Below, in pieces: positions 20,287-31,371 of a DNA stretch of 64,000 nucleotides. Position numbers and translations under genes: made by a program. The notes under the pieces were generated by a model. That model worked only from the letters and a program-made list of their open reading frames with translations, ran no database searches and had not been told where the DNA came from. This DNA is from Prescottella sp. R16 (GTDB lineage: Bacteria; Actinomycetota; Actinomycetes; Mycobacteriales; Mycobacteriaceae). The DNA is taken from contig NZ_CP130943.1 in assembly GCF_030656875.1 (NCBI RefSeq), positions 1,240,001-1,304,000 on the forward strand, in the 5' to 3' direction. The first letter of the stretch is position 1, and the number at the start of each line of letters is the position of its first letter.

Positions 20287-20697
20287 ATGAGCGTTCGATA
20301 CCTCACCCCTGTCGGCATGACCCAGCCCACCCCGTATCACCACGTCGCGATCGGCACCGGCAGTCGGCACGTGCACGTCGCCGGACAGATCGCCCGGCTC
20401 GCCGACGGCACCCCTGTGGCCCCGGAGGATCTGGCCGGGCAGGTCGCCCAGGCCTTGAGGAACACCGCCGTCGGACTCGCCGCCGCGGGGGCGAGCTTCG
20501 GTGACGTCGTGCGACTGACGTTCTACGTCACCGGCTGGCAGCCCGAGAAGATCACCGAGTTCATGGCAGGCGTCGAACAGGTCGCCGCCGAGATCGGGCT
20601 GCCGTTGCCGATGCCGCCGGCCTCACTCATCGGGGTGGACTACCTGTTCGAACCCGATGTGCTCGTCGAACTCGAAGCGACCGCAGTCCTCGACTGA
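20287..20697 (+). CDS. RidA family protein
   Basis: 136 residues, RidA/YjgF/UK114 trimeric fold. Members deaminate reactive enamine/imine intermediates or act on related small molecules. Landmarks are HVAGQIARLADG, LRNTAVGLAAAGASFGDVVRLTFYVT, and the C-terminal VLVELEATAV. The arginine that usually precedes CPxxxxVE in canonical RidA is not in its usual context, so it belongs to a divergent Rid subgroup. ATG 20287 has a GAGGAG ribosome-binding site. Probably controlled by the divergent HxlR protein. Confidence 0.85.
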   Translation: MSVRYLTPVGMTQPTPYHHVAIGTGSRHVHVAGQIARLADGTPVAPEDLAGQVAQALRNTAVGLAAAGASFGDVVRLTFYVTGWQPEKITEFMAGVEQVAAEIGLPLPMPPASLIGVDYLFEPDVLVELEATAVLD

Positions 20698-20705
20698 CCC
20701 CGGTG

Positions 20706-20736
20706 GGTAGGCCTGCCCGGCACCGGTCGGCCTACC
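20706..20736. terminator. Hairpin between convergent RidA and deaminase genes
   Basis: GGTAGGCC (20706-20713) pairs with GGCCTACC (20729-20736). It starts 9 bp after the RidA stop and overlaps the deaminase stop codon. Confidence 0.5.
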
Positions 20737-21172
20737 GCCCACCGATGTCCTCCGACCACAACTCGGGCCGCACCGAGGTCATCGTGCGCATCAGGTCGAG
20801 CGCCCGCGGATCGGACAGCACGGTCACCTCGACACCGCGGTGTCGCAGCAACTCCAGCTCACCGGGAAACGTCTCGTCCTCGCCGACGACGACACGCGGC
20901 ACCCGGAACAACAGGATCGCCCCCGCACACATCGGACACGGCGCCAACGTCGTGAACAACGTCATGTCGGCGTGATCGGTGCGGCGGCCGGCGTTCCGGA
21001 AACAACTCATCTCGCCGTGCAGAATCGGATCCCCGTCCTGTACCCGCAGATTACGGCCACGGGCGACCAACTCGTCGCCGCGGAACAGTGCCGCCCCGAT
21101 CGGAATACCGCCCTCCCGGAACCCGGCCTCGGCTTCCGCGAGTGCCACCTCGTATCGACTGTCGTGCGACAT
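20732..21172 (-). CDS. Cytosine deaminase-like enzyme, Fcy1 type
   Basis: 146 residues, zinc cytidine-deaminase superfamily. The zinc site is LHGEM (His ligand and catalytic Glu) and PCPMCAG (two Cys ligands). The layout tracks yeast cytosine deaminase Fcy1 closely: EGGIPIGAAL near the start, LFTTLAPCPMCAGAI, VVVGE, and a C-terminal RPELWSEDIG equivalent to the yeast RPxxWFEDIG tail. Most bacterial cytosine deaminases (CodA) are amidohydrolases instead. A strong ribosome-binding site (GGAGGGAG) precedes ATG 21172. Could also act on other nucleobases. Confidence 0.85.
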   Translation of the reverse strand: MSHDSRYEVALAEAEAGFREGGIPIGAALFRGDELVARGRNLRVQDGDPILHGEMSCFRNAGRRTDHADMTLFTTLAPCPMCAGAILLFRVPRVVVGEDETFPGELELLRHRGVEVTVLSDPRALDLMRTMTSVRPELWSEDIGGR

Positions 21173-21334
21173 CGGCCGCTCCCTCCGACGTAGGTACCGC
21201 CAGTACACCCCACCGCAGCGCCGAACGGGATTCACTGTGCGTTCACCGTGTCGAAGGTGGGATCTGTCGTACCCCCGTCGTAGCGTCGGGGCAGGGACGC
21301 TACACCGCCGTTTCTCAGCCACGAGGAGCCTCAC

Positions 21335-22645
21335 GTGACCGACATCAGCTCCGTCCGCACCTACGTTCTCGACACCTCGGTTCTGCTCTCGGATCCGTGG
21401 GCCGTCACCCGGTTCGCCGAACACGAGGTGGTGCTGCCACTCGTCGTGATCGGCGAACTCGAGGACAAACGCCACCACCACGAACTGGGTTGGTTCGCCC
21501 GGGAAGCGCTGCGGATGTTCGACGATCTCCGGCTCGAACACGGCCGCCTCGACCGGCCCGTCCCGATCGGCGACGCCGGCGGCACCCTCCAGGTGGAACT
21601 CAATCACACCGACCCGGCCGTGCTTCCCGTCGGATTCCGCACGGACAGCAACGATTCCAGAATCCTGGCGTGTGCCCTCAATCTCGCTGCCGACGGCAAG
21701 GACGTCGTCCTCGTCAGCAAGGACATCCCGTTGCGTGTCAAGGCGGGGGCGGTCGGTCTGCCCGCCGACGAGTTCCGTGCCCACGACGTGATCCCGTCCG
21801 GATGGTCCGGGATGGCCGAACTCGACGTCGCTCCCGGCGTCGTCGACCACCTGTTCGCCGACGGCCTCGTCGACCTCGACGAGGCCCGGGAGTTGCCGTG
21901 CCACACCGGTCTCCGACTGCTCGGCGGCACGTCCAGCGCACTCGGCCGGGTCACCCCCGACAAACGGGTCCAGGTGGTGCGCGGCGACCGGGAGGCGTTC
22001 GGCCTGCACGGACGGTCCGCCGAACAGCGGGTGGCCCTCGAACTGCTCCTCGACGAAAGCATCGGCATCGTGTCGCTCGGCGGCAAAGCCGGCACCGGCA
22101 AATCGGCGCTGGCCCTCACCGCGGGCCTCGAGGCGGTCCTGGAACGCCGCAGCCACCGCAAAGTCGTCGTCTTCCGTCCGCTGTACGCCGTCGGCGGCCA
22201 GGAACTCGGCTACCTGCCGGGCAGCGAGAGCGAGAAGATGGAGCCGTGGGCGCAGGCCGTCTTCGACACCCTCGACGGACTCGCGAGCCCCGAGGTCATC
22301 GAGGAGGTACTACGCCGCGGCATGCTCGAAGTCCTGCCGCTCACTCACATTCGCGGACGATCCCTCCACGACTCGTTCGTGATCGTCGACGAGGCCCAAT
22401 CCCTCGAACGCGGTGTCCTGCTCACCGTCCTGTCCCGGCTCGGAACCGGATCCCGTGTCGTCCTCACCCACGACGTCGCCCAGCGCGACAACCTGCGGGT
22501 CGGACGACACGACGGCGTCGCCGCGGTGATCGAGAAGCTCAAGGGGCATCCGCTGTTCGCGCACATCACCCTGACCCGCAGCGAACGCTCGCCGATCGCG
22601 GCACTGGTGACGGAGATGCTCGAAGAGTTCGGCCCGAACATGTGA
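21335..22645 (+). CDS. phoH2: PIN-PhoH fusion protein (PhoH2)
   Basis: 436 residues. The N-terminal PIN RNase domain (about residues 8-145) has [23 protein letters not shown] and [10 protein letters not shown], giving the acidic metal-binding set. The C-terminal PhoH ATPase has Walker [13 protein letters not shown] (about residues 249-260) and Walker [10 protein letters not shown]. In mycobacteria PhoH2 is an ATP-dependent RNA helicase/RNase, described with a small upstream antitoxin; I do not see a convincing one here. GTG start with GAGGAG upstream. It corresponds to Rv1095. Confidence 0.93.
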   Translation: MTDISSVRTYVLDTSVLLSDPWAVTRFAEHEVVLPLVVIGELEDKRHHHELGWFAREALRMFDDLRLEHGRLDRPVPIGDAGGTLQVELNHTDPAVLPVGFRTDSNDSRILACALNLAADGKDVVLVSKDIPLRVKAGAVGLPADEFRAHDVIPSGWSGMAELDVAPGVVDHLFADGLVDLDEARELPCHTGLRLLGGTSSALGRVTPDKRVQVVRGDREAFGLHGRSAEQRVALELLLDESIGIVSLGGKAGTGKSALALTAGLEAVLERRSHRKVVVFRPLYAVGGQELGYLPGSESEKMEPWAQAVFDTLDGLASPEVIEEVLRRGMLEVLPLTHIRGRSLHDSFVIVDEAQSLERGVLLTVLSRLGTGSRVVLTHDVAQRDNLRVGRHDGVAAVIEKLKGHPLFAHITLTRSERSPIAALVTEMLEEFGPNM

Positions 22646-22652
22646 CCGAGGG

Positions 22653-22703
22653 GTCGTCGGGCGGTGGGCTCAACCGGCGTGACCGAATCCACCGCCCGAC
22701 GAC
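22653..22703 (+). terminator. phoH2 terminator-like hairpin
   Basis: GTCGTCGGGCGGTGG (22653-22667) pairs perfectly over 15 bp with 22689-22703 around a 21-nt loop, 7 bp after the phoH2 stop. Another GC-rich partial repeat follows to about 22735. From 22704 to 22863 I see no gene. Confidence 0.65.
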
Positions 22704-22863
22704 GGGGCGCTCGCCCCCGTCGGGGTGCGGGCGAGCGCCACGCTGCTTCGACAGAGGATGAAGCAGTAGAACCGACGCTAACTCCGCAGCGCCCGATACA
22801 CAATCCGAATCAGTGCGAAATACGGCATTTCACACGCGGATTCACCCTCCATGGCCGAGAATG

Positions 22864-24273
<1,410 letters not shown>

Positions 24274-24297
24274 GGCCCTCAGCTTGCCACCGCGAAA

Positions 24298-24350
24298 CAG
24301 CTGAAGGGTCCCTTCACACGCTCGGAGCGCACGAAGGGACCCTTCAGCTG
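24298..24350 (-). terminator. glpX terminator, 18-bp perfect stem
   Basis: CAGCTGAAGGGTCCCTTC (24298-24315) pairs exactly with 24333-24350 around a 17-nt loop. It lies 20 bp beyond the glpX stop on the minus strand and 25 bp before the fumC start codon, so any fumC promoter must overlap it or fumC depends on read-through. Confidence 0.8.
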
Positions 24351-24370
24351 AACGGACTAGAAGCCCACGA

Positions 24371-25411
24371 TCACGGCAGCGGCGGCTGCGCGCCCTCGAC
24401 CCCGTCGAAGTTGATCGACGAGAACTCGTGCAGCTTCTCGAGGCGGTGGTAGGCCTCGATCATGCGGACCGTGCCGGACTTGCTGCGCATGACGATCGAC
24501 TGCGTCGTCGCGCCGCCGCCGTAGTAGCGCACACCCTTGAGCAGGTCGCCGTCGGTGACACCGGTCGCGCAGAAGAAGATGTTCTCGCCGGTGACGAGTT
24601 CCTCGGTACGCAGGACGCGGTCCAGGTCGTGGCCGGCGTCGATCGCCTTCTGGCGCTCGGCGTCGTCCGTGGGGGCGAGCTTGCCCTGCAGGGCGCCGCC
24701 CATGCAGCGCAGCGCGGCGGCGGCGATGATGCCCTCGGGGGTGCCGCCGATGCCGAGGAGCATGTCGACGCCGGACTCGGGGCGGGCCGTCGCGATCGCG
24801 CCGGCCACGTCGCCGTCGGAGATCAGGCGGATGCGGGCGCCGGTCTCGCGGATCTCACGGATGATCTCGGCGTGACGCGGACGGTCCAGGATGGTCACGG
24901 TCGTGTCGGAGACGGCGCGGTTCTTCGCCTTCGCGACGCGACGGATGTTCTCGGCGACACCGGCGGACAGGTCGATGACGTCGGCGGCCTCGGGGCCGAC
25001 CGCGATCTTGTCCATGTAGAACACTGCGGACGGGTCGAACATGGCGCCGCGCTCGGCGACCGCGAGCACCGCGATCGAGCCCGGTGCGCCCTTGCTCATC
25101 AGCGTCGTGCCGTCGATCGGGTCGACCGCCACGTCGCACAGCGGGCCGTCGCCGTTGCCGACTTCCTCGCCGTTGTAGAGCATCGGGGCTTCGTCCTTCT
25201 CGCCCTCGCCGATGACGACGACGCCCTGCATGGAGACGGAGCTCACCATGTGACGCATCGCATCGACGGCGGCGCCGTCGCCGCCTTCCTTGTCGCCTCG
25301 TCCGACCCAACGGCCGGCGGCCATGGCCGCAGCTTCGGTGACGCGTACCAGCTCGAGAGCGAGGTTGCGGTCGGGGGCCTCGCGGCGACTCGATGGGGTG
25401 CTGGCCGTCAT
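24371..25411 (-). CDS. glpX: Fructose-1,6-bisphosphatase, class II
   Basis: 346 residues. Hydrolyses fructose 1,6-bisphosphate in gluconeogenesis; in M. tuberculosis the orthologue (Rv1099c) is the main such enzyme. The metal/phosphate motif [15 protein letters not shown] is present, along with [14 protein letters not shown] and [15 protein letters not shown]. Divergent from the DUF4245 gene. Confidence 0.96.
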   Translation of the reverse strand: MTASTPSSRREAPDRNLALELVRVTEAAAMAAGRWVGRGDKEGGDGAAVDAMRHMVSSVSMQGVVVIGEGEKDEAPMLYNGEEVGNGDGPLCDVAVDPIDGTTLMSKGAPGSIAVLAVAERGAMFDPSAVFYMDKIAVGPEAADVIDLSAGVAENIRRVAKAKNRAVSDTTVTILDRPRHAEIIREIRETGARIRLISDGDVAGAIATARPESGVDMLLGIGGTPEGIIAAAALRCMGGALQGKLAPTDDAERQKAIDAGHDLDRVLRTEELVTGENIFFCATGVTDGDLLKGVRYYGGGATTQSIVMRSKSGTVRMIEAYHRLEKLHEFSSINFDGVEGAQPPLP

Positions 25412-25524
25412 GGGCGGTGCCTCCTGCTTGTCGGTAGACGAATCTCGCTGATGATTCTTTCAGAACGCCCACGAAGAGTGGCCTGCTGGGCCACAATCTC
25501 GACGGAACAGGAATACTGGACCTC

Positions 25525-26094
25525 GTGCCCGACAAGAAGCCCCGTATTCTGCAGAACGGCCAGGACATGGCCTGGTCGTTGATCCCGCTGGTGGTCGCCT
25601 GCCTGTTGATCGCGGCGGTTGCCCAGTCCTGTTCGTTCAGCCCGGGTGGGCCCAAGACGGGACCCGTCCCCAGTTTCGACGCCGGCGCGGCGTTCAAGTA
25701 CGACTCCCGCGAGCTCGGATTCCCGATCCGCCAGCCGGAGATCCCGGAGGGCTGGACGCCCAACTCGGGCAGCCGCAGCATCGTCTCCGGGGACGGCGGC
25801 GGCGACTCGAGCAACATCGGATTCATCACCGACGGCGGCCGCTACCTCCAGCTCACGCAGAGCAATGCCACCGAGGAGACGCTGGTGCCGTTCATCGCCG
25901 GTGAACCTCGCTACGCGACCGGTACCGAACAGATCGGCGACCACACGTGGGACGTGTTCGGTGGCGACGGGGTCGAGGCGATCTGGGTCAGCGATTTCGG
26001 TGACACCCGCATCCTGCTCACCGGCCCGGCACCGGCAGAGGCGTTCACGACCCTCGCGACCGCGGTCGGCGCGGTGGAGCCGCTGCAGCGCTAG
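25525..26094 (+). CDS. DUF4245 membrane-anchored protein
   Basis: 189 residues. A cytosolic N-terminus with [15 protein letters not shown] leads into one transmembrane segment ([17 protein letters not shown]), then an extracytoplasmic domain of about 145 residues. Family DUF4245, matching Rv1100 next to glpX. GTG at 25525. Its stop shares the palindrome CTAG with the stop of convergent xseB. Function unknown. Confidence 0.85.
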   Translation: MPDKKPRILQNGQDMAWSLIPLVVACLLIAAVAQSCSFSPGGPKTGPVPSFDAGAAFKYDSRELGFPIRQPEIPEGWTPNSGSRSIVSGDGGGDSSNIGFITDGGRYLQLTQSNATEETLVPFIAGEPRYATGTEQIGDHTWDVFGGDGVEAIWVSDFGDTRILLTGPAPAEAFTTLATAVGAVEPLQR

Positions 26095-26309
26095 TCCGTG
26101 TCGTCGGACGCGTCGGACAGGGCCTGTTCGACGCGTCGACGCGCCCCCGCCAGGTGCTCCTCGCAGCGCTTCGCAAGCGCCTCGCCGCGCTCCCACAGGG
26201 CGAGGGACGCGTCGAGGTCGAGACCGCCCTGTTCGAGGGCCTTCACGACGTCGACCAGTTCGTCCCGCGCCGCCTCGTAGCCGAGGTCGGCGACATCCGA
26301 ATTGCTCAT
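26091..26309 (-). CDS. xseB: Exodeoxyribonuclease VII small subunit
   Basis: 72 residues. It partners XseA to form exonuclease VII, which degrades single-stranded DNA. It has the family pattern [19 protein letters not shown] and [19 protein letters not shown]. Its ATG overlaps the xseA stop (ATGA), and its TAG overlaps the DUF4245 TAG in a shared CTAG. It corresponds to Rv1107c. Confidence 0.95.
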   Translation of the reverse strand: MSNSDVADLGYEAARDELVDVVKALEQGGLDLDASLALWERGEALAKRCEEHLAGARRRVEQALSDASDDTD

Positions 26310-27544
26310 TTCTCTCTTCCCATCACGGCGGCGCGCACGGCGCCGTCGGCCAGTCGGACCCGGATCTGGGTGCCGGGCGGTGCGTCGTCGACGGACCGCA
26401 GCACCTCCGGCTCGGCGTCCTTCGAATCCCCGAGCACCTTCTGCACGACGGCGTACCCGCGTGCCAGGGTCGCGGCCGGACCGAGTGTCGTCAACCGGGC
26501 CCGCAGATGTTCGACGGTGGTCGACTCGGCCCCGATCGCGCGCTGTACGTCGCGGCGGGCGGCGTCGCGCAGCCGCTCCACCTCGTCGGCGCGGCGGTCG
26601 ATCGATTGCAGCGGGTCGGCGAGTACCGGCCGGCTGCGCAGCTGCTCGACACGGTGATGTTCCCGTTCGACCCAGTTCCGCAGTGCTGCCGCGCTGCGCT
26701 CCCGCAACTCCGACACGAGGGCCTGCTCGGCGACGGCGTCGGGCACCACCCGCTTGGCGGCATCGGTGGGTGTCGCGGCCCGCACATCGGCGACGTGGTC
26801 GCTGAGCGGGCTGTCCGGCTCGTGGCCGATCGCGCTCACGACCGGGGTGGTGCACGCGACGATCGCGCGGCACAGGGTTTCGTCGGAGAACGGCAGCAGG
26901 TCCTCGACGCTGCCGCCGCCGCGGGCCAGGACGATCACGTCGACGGCCGGGTCGGCGTCGAGTTCCTCGAGTGCCGCGACGATCTGCGGCACCGCCGTCG
27001 GCCCCTGCACGGTGGCGTGCCGCACCTCGAACCGCACTGCGGGCCACCGTCGTTGCGCGACGCTGATCACGTCCCGCTCGGCGGCACTCGCCCGTGCCGT
27101 GATCAGCCCGACCGTGCCGGGCAGGAACGGCAGCGGTCGCTTGAGGCGCGGATCGAACAGGCCCTCGGCCGTCAGCAGCGCCCGCAGTCGTTCGATACGG
27201 GCCAGCAGTTCACCGACACCGACCGCGCGGATCTCCGTCACCCGCAGCGACACGCTGCCGCGTCCGGTGTAGAACGACAGCTTCCCGAACACGACCACGC
27301 GGCTGCCCTCGGTGAGGGGGACGGGCGCGTCGCGCAGCAGTTGCGGCGAGCACGTCACCGACAGCGACATGTCCACCGACGGGTCCCGCAGCACCAGAAA
27401 CGCGGTCCGGGTACCGGGGCGGGCGTTGATCTGCGTGAGCTGCCCCTCGACCCACACACTGCCGAGCCGGTCGATCCACTGCGACACCTTCGTCGACACC
27501 GTCCGCACCGGCCACGGCTGCTCCGCGGAACTGGGGGACGTCAC
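26306..27544 (-). CDS. xseA: Exodeoxyribonuclease VII large subunit
   Basis: 412 residues, catalytic subunit of exonuclease VII. The N-terminal OB-fold has [14 protein letters not shown]. The catalytic core has [35 protein letters not shown] and [27 protein letters not shown], followed by a coiled-coil region. GTG start at 27544 overlaps the stop of the upstream lipid-droplet-type gene (GTGA), so the three genes form a tightly coupled operon. It corresponds to Rv1108c. Confidence 0.95.
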   Translation of the reverse strand: MTSPSSAEQPWPVRTVSTKVSQWIDRLGSVWVEGQLTQINARPGTRTAFLVLRDPSVDMSLSVTCSPQLLRDAPVPLTEGSRVVVFGKLSFYTGRGSVSLRVTEIRAVGVGELLARIERLRALLTAEGLFDPRLKRPLPFLPGTVGLITARASAAERDVISVAQRRWPAVRFEVRHATVQGPTAVPQIVAALEELDADPAVDVIVLARGGGSVEDLLPFSDETLCRAIVACTTPVVSAIGHEPDSPLSDHVADVRAATPTDAAKRVVPDAVAEQALVSELRERSAAALRNWVEREHHRVEQLRSRPVLADPLQSIDRRADEVERLRDAARRDVQRAIGAESTTVEHLRARLTTLGPAATLARGYAVVQKVLGDSKDAEPEVLRSVDDAPPGTQIRVRLADGAVRAAVMGREK

Positions 27545-28143
27545 TTGGCTTTCGCCGCGGTGATGCGGTTGGCCAGCATGGTCTGGAACGGTGCCCGTGC
27601 GGTGGTGCGCTCCTCGTACTCGAGCAGTGCGGTCAGGTCCTCGACCGACAGGGCCCGCAGCCGCGACCGCAACTGCGCGAGCGTGAGCGCGGCATAGTCG
27701 AGTTCCTCGGCGACGGCCGGGACCGGAACGTTCCCGCCGGTGGGCGTCTCGGTGCCGGACGGGGATTCGGTCCGGGCATCGGACGGTGACGTCGAGTACA
27801 ACGCGAACCGGCCCGGCGTGGCCGGACGGGCGTCGGTGTCCGCAGCGTCCGTGGCGGAGGAGGTTTCGGGGGCCGGCTCGACATCCACCTCACCGTCGGC
27901 ACGGTCGTCGTCGAACACCGCCCACGACGGCTTCTCCTCGGCCCGGTCGAACAGGCAGAACGCCTGATCACCCTTGATGGCGAGCGCCGTCATCGACTGC
28001 TGCACCCGCATCGTCGTCTGCAGCACCTGGCTGATCGCCGTCATCGGGAACGTCACCGCGGTGGACGGAAGCTTGAGCGCCTCTTCATAAGCAGTGATGG
28101 CCATGCCGGCCGCGACACGTGCCATGAACGGGGGACGGATCAT
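27541..28143 (-). CDS. Lipid-droplet-associated-type protein
   Basis: 200 residues. A conserved amphipathic N-terminus ([20 protein letters not shown], then [18 protein letters not shown]) is followed by a variable acidic/Pro/Thr-rich middle and a C-terminal helical domain. Homologues with this N-terminus next to xseAB and ispH are annotated in rhodococci as lipid-droplet-associated proteins related to the storage-droplet protein of R. jostii RHA1; the mycobacterial neighbour is Rv1109c. The N-terminal helices could coat triacylglycerol droplets. The assignment rests on my memory of the family plus gene context. Confidence 0.65.
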   Translation of the reverse strand: MIRPPFMARVAAGMAITAYEEALKLPSTAVTFPMTAISQVLQTTMRVQQSMTALAIKGDQAFCLFDRAEEKPSWAVFDDDRADGEVDVEPAPETSSATDAADTDARPATPGRFALYSTSPSDARTESPSGTETPTGGNVPVPAVAEELDYAALTLAQLRSRLRALSVEDLTALLEYEERTTARAPFQTMLANRITAAKAK

Positions 28144-28185
28144 GCTCAGCAGGGTACGCGACGAGATGCACCGTAGGCTGGAGTC

Positions 28186-29190
28186 ATGTCTTCGGCAGTT
28201 CCTCTCAATTTGGGTATCGCCCGTTCGGCCGGTACCGACACCGTCGGCAAGGGCAGGCGTGTCCTGCTGGCCGAGCCCCGCGGCTACTGCGCCGGCGTCG
28301 ACCGTGCGGTCGAGACCGTCGAAAAGTCCCTCGAGAAGCACGGTGCACCGATCTACGTGCGCAAGGAGATCGTGCACAACCGGCACGTCGTCGACACGCT
28401 CGCCGAACGCGGCGTCGTCTTCGTCGACGAGACCGACGAGGTGCCCGAGAACTCGGTGCTGGTGTTCTCCGCGCACGGCGTGTCCCCGGCCGTGCACGAG
28501 GCCGCGGCGGAACGCAACCTGCACACGATCGACGCGACGTGCCCGCTGGTGACGAAGGTGCACCAGGAGGCCAAGCGGTTCGCGCGCGACGACTACGACA
28601 TCCTGTTGATCGGCCACGAGGGCCACGAGGAGGTCGAGGGCACCGCCGGTGAGGCCCCCGATCACGTGCAGCTCGTCGACGGGCCGGACGCCGTCGAACA
28701 CATCACGGTGCGGGACGGAGCCAGGGTGGTGTGGCTGTCGCAGACGACGCTGTCGGTCGACGAGACGATGGAGACGGTGCAGCGGCTGCGGCAGAAGTTC
28801 CCGCAGCTCGAGGATCCGCCGAGCGACGACATCTGCTACGCCACCCAGAATCGGCAGGTAGCGGTCAAGGCGATGGCCCCCGAATGCGATCTGGTGATCG
28901 TCGTCGGGTCACGGAACTCGTCGAACTCGGTGCGGCTCGTCGAGGTCGCGCTGAACGCCGGCACCCGAGCCGCGTACCTCGTCGACTACGCCCGCGAGGT
29001 CGATCTCGCGTGGCTCGACGGTGTCCGGACGATCGGTATCACCTCCGGCGCGTCGGTGCCCGAGATCCTGGTGCGCGGCGTCATCGACCTGCTCGCCGAG
29101 CAGGGGTTCACGGATGTCCAGTCGGTGACCACCGCGAACGAGACCCTCGTCTTCGCGTTGCCGCGGGAACTGCGGGACGCCCGCGTCTGA
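28186..29190 (+). CDS. ispH: 4-hydroxy-3-methylbut-2-enyl diphosphate reductase
   Basis: 334 residues, iron-sulfur enzyme of the last step of the MEP pathway, giving IPP and DMAPP. Three conserved cysteines bind the 4Fe-4S cluster: C35 in [11 protein letters not shown], one in [11 protein letters not shown] and one in [18 protein letters not shown] and [15 protein letters not shown] are typical. It corresponds to Rv1110 (lytB2). Divergent from the lipid-droplet-type gene with 42 bp between them. Confidence 0.96.
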   Translation: MSSAVPLNLGIARSAGTDTVGKGRRVLLAEPRGYCAGVDRAVETVEKSLEKHGAPIYVRKEIVHNRHVVDTLAERGVVFVDETDEVPENSVLVFSAHGVSPAVHEAAAERNLHTIDATCPLVTKVHQEAKRFARDDYDILLIGHEGHEEVEGTAGEAPDHVQLVDGPDAVEHITVRDGARVVWLSQTTLSVDETMETVQRLRQKFPQLEDPPSDDICYATQNRQVAVKAMAPECDLVIVVGSRNSSNSVRLVEVALNAGTRAAYLVDYAREVDLAWLDGVRTIGITSGASVPEILVRGVIDLLAEQGFTDVQSVTTANETLVFALPRELRDARV

Positions 29191-29219
29191 CGGACGCCCG
29201 ACGGACACCGCCGGGTGGA

Positions 29220-30119
29220 TCAGAGGCCGCGCGGCGGGTCCCGGCGGTCCCGGTACCGGACCCGCGGCGCCGGCCGAGCGGATGCCGCGGACGGCGGGGC
29301 GGTACGTGCGGGAACGGGATCGCGGTCGTGGGTGGCGGGCTCCCGGTATCCGGTGTCCCGATACCCGGGCTCTCGATATCCGGTGTCCCGATACCCGGGC
29401 TCTCGATATCCGGTGTCCCGGTGGCCGGGCTCCCGGTATCCGGTGTCCCGGTACCCGCCCGGGCGGACGGCGTCGCGGCTCACCGGCTCCCGGTAGGCCG
29501 ACGCCTCGCGGCGGATCGGCTCCCGGCGGATCGGTTCCCGTCGGTTCTCCCGACGGCCCCGGTCGCGGTGCGCGTCCCCGGCAGGCGCTGTACGCCGCGG
29601 GCGGGACCGCACATCGGCGGGTGCATCCGGGCGCGGGCTGCGAGCGGTGGCGCGGCGGGCCCGGGACCGGGCCGGGGCACCCCGGCTCTGCGAGGCGAGG
29701 AACACGCGGGCACCCGCGATCAACGCCACCACGACGGTCGCGGCCAGCATCAAGGGGAAACGGTTGACGAGCGGATACGCGACGGTGAGCGCGAGATCCT
29801 TCAGGCTCGTACCGGCACTGTCGGAGATCAACTGCTGGCCGATCGGAACCGCGACGAACAGCAGCAGCGGCGGCTGTACGACCGCGGTGAACAGGCCCCG
29901 GTAGCGGACCGCGAGCACCGCGAACACACAGCCGAGGAAATACAGCACCGAGAACGTCGCGGTCAGTTCGCTACCCGAGAAGGCGTCGAGCAGGAAGCCG
30001 ATGAACGTCAACCCAGCGGCGACGGCGACGGCGCCCCATGCGGGGATACCGGGAACGGTGGGGAGAGCCGATCTCAGGTCGAGCGGCACCCCGGAGCGAG
30101 CACGTTGGGTTGCGGACAC
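29220..30119 (-). CDS. DUF6542-like membrane protein with repetitive Arg/Asp-rich tail
   Basis: 299 residues. The N-terminal 140 residues carry about four membrane segments (GAVAVAAGLTFIGFLLDAF, FSVLYFLGCVFAVLAV and later ones), matching the DUF6542 type at the Rv1111c position. The C-terminal half is a highly charged cytosolic tail rich in Arg, with decapeptide repeats of the RDTGYREPGY type encoded by a 30-bp DNA repeat. GTG at 30119 chosen. Function unknown; the tail may bind nucleic acid or another protein. Divergent from sbcD. Confidence 0.8.
   Translation of the reverse strand: MSATQRARSGVPLDLRSALPTVPGIPAWGAVAVAAGLTFIGFLLDAFSGSELTATFSVLYFLGCVFAVLAVRYRGLFTAVVQPPLLLFVAVPIGQQLISDSAGTSLKDLALTVAYPLVNRFPLMLAATVVVALIAGARVFLASQSRGAPARSRARRATARSPRPDAPADVRSRPRRTAPAGDAHRDRGRRENRREPIRREPIRREASAYREPVSRDAVRPGGYRDTGYREPGHRDTGYREPGYRDTGYREPGYRDTGYREPATHDRDPVPARTAPPSAASARPAPRVRYRDRRDPPRGL
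29337..29458 (-). repeat. 30-bp tandem repeat, about four copies, inside the DUF6542-like gene
   Basis: Units at 29351-29380 and 29381-29410 are identical. The unit at 29411-29440 differs at a few positions, and partial units flank them. The 30-bp period keeps frame and yields a 10-residue protein repeat. Confidence 0.9.
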
Positions 30120-30213
30120 ATTTCGAGGGTAGTCGCTGATCGCCGCGTTGCTCGGTTCGACGGACCGGTGTGCCCGAGGAAACTGTCGGCCGAGTGATCT
30201 ACCGTCGTTCGCC

Positions 30214-31371
30214 ATGAGGATCCTGCACACCTCCGACTGGCACATCGGACGTACCTTCCACGGCGTCGACCTCCTGGCCGACCAGGACCGGGTCCTCGAC
30301 GCCGTCGCGGGCCTGGTCGCGGTGCATTCCGTGGACGTCGTGGTGGTCCCCGGCGACGTGTACGACCGCTCGATTCCGAGTGCCGATGCGGTCGCGGTGT
30401 GCCACCGGGGGTTCGAGGCGATCCGCCGGGCCGGGGCCGTGATCGTCGCCACGTCGGGCAATCACGATTCTCCGGTACGTCTCGGCGCCGGCGCCGCGTT
30501 CACCGCCGCCGGCGGACTGCATCTCCTCACCCGGGTCGACGCACTCGATGCGCCCGTCGTCCTCGACGACACGCACGGCCCGGTCGCCTTCTACGGCATC
30601 CCGTACCTCGAACCGGAGATCACGCGGGGGGTGTTGGGCGTCCCGCACGCGCGGTCGCACGCCGACATCCTCGATGCCGCGATGACCCGGATCCGGGCCG
30701 ATCTGGCGGCGCGCCGCGAGCAGGTACCGGGCCTGCGTTCGGTGCTGCTCGCGCACGCGTTCGTCGTCGGTGGCGAGGCCTCCGAATCGGAGCGGTCCAT
30801 CTCGGTCGGCGGTGTCGAGACGGTGCCGGCAGCCGCGTTCGACGGTGTCGACTACGTGGCGCTCGGGCACCTGCACTCGCCGCAGACCGTCGCCGAGCAC
30901 GTGCGGTACAGCGGGTCGCCGTTGCCGTACTCGTTCGGGGAGAGTTCACATCGCAAGGCGGTGTGGCTCGTCGACGTCGACGCGTCGGGGCTCGCGGGTG
31001 TCGAGCGGATCGACCTGCCGGTGGTGCGGGGGCTGAGCCGGCTCACCGGCACCCTCGAGGACCTCCTGGCCGACGAGTCGTTTGCGGCGGCGGAGGAGCA
31101 CTACGTGTCGGTGGTCCTCACCGACGCGTTGCGCCCCGTCGACGCGATGCGGTCGCTGCAGACCCGGTTCCCGTACGCGGTACACATGGAATGGCAGCGG
31201 CCCGACGGCAACCCGGAACTCCGGTACCGCGAACGGGTGCGGGGACGATCGGATATCGACGTGGCGCACGGATTCCTGGCCGACGTCCGCAGCGACGCGA
31301 GCACGGGGGAGACCCGACTGCTCGAGGACGCGCTGCGCATCGCGTCGGCCCCCGAGGCGGCGTCGGCATGA
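30214..31371 (+). CDS. sbcD: Nuclease SbcCD subunit D
   Basis: 385 residues, Mre11-type metallophosphatase. With SbcC it cuts hairpins and DNA ends. Metal motifs appear in order: HTSDWHIGR, PGDVYDR, SGNHDSP, and ALGHLHSPQ. ATG 30214 begins MRILHTSDWH, the standard start. Its stop overlaps the sbcC start (ATGA). Confidence 0.96.
   Translation: MRILHTSDWHIGRTFHGVDLLADQDRVLDAVAGLVAVHSVDVVVVPGDVYDRSIPSADAVAVCHRGFEAIRRAGAVIVATSGNHDSPVRLGAGAAFTAAGGLHLLTRVDALDAPVVLDDTHGPVAFYGIPYLEPEITRGVLGVPHARSHADILDAAMTRIRADLAARREQVPGLRSVLLAHAFVVGGEASESERSISVGGVETVPAAAFDGVDYVALGHLHSPQTVAEHVRYSGSPLPYSFGESSHRKAVWLVDVDASGLAGVERIDLPVVRGLSRLTGTLEDLLADESFAAAEEHYVSVVLTDALRPVDAMRSLQTRFPYAVHMEWQRPDGNPELRYRERVRGRSDIDVAHGFLADVRSDASTGETRLLEDALRIASAPEAASA

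Noticed and set aside
21173..21334. Possible small antitoxin gene upstream of phoH2
   Set aside because: Mycobacterial phoH2 has been described with one, but no frame here has both a ribosome-binding site and a sensible product.
29337..29458. CRISPR-like repeat array
   Set aside because: The 30-bp units are directly abutting with no spacers and encode an in-frame decapeptide repeat.
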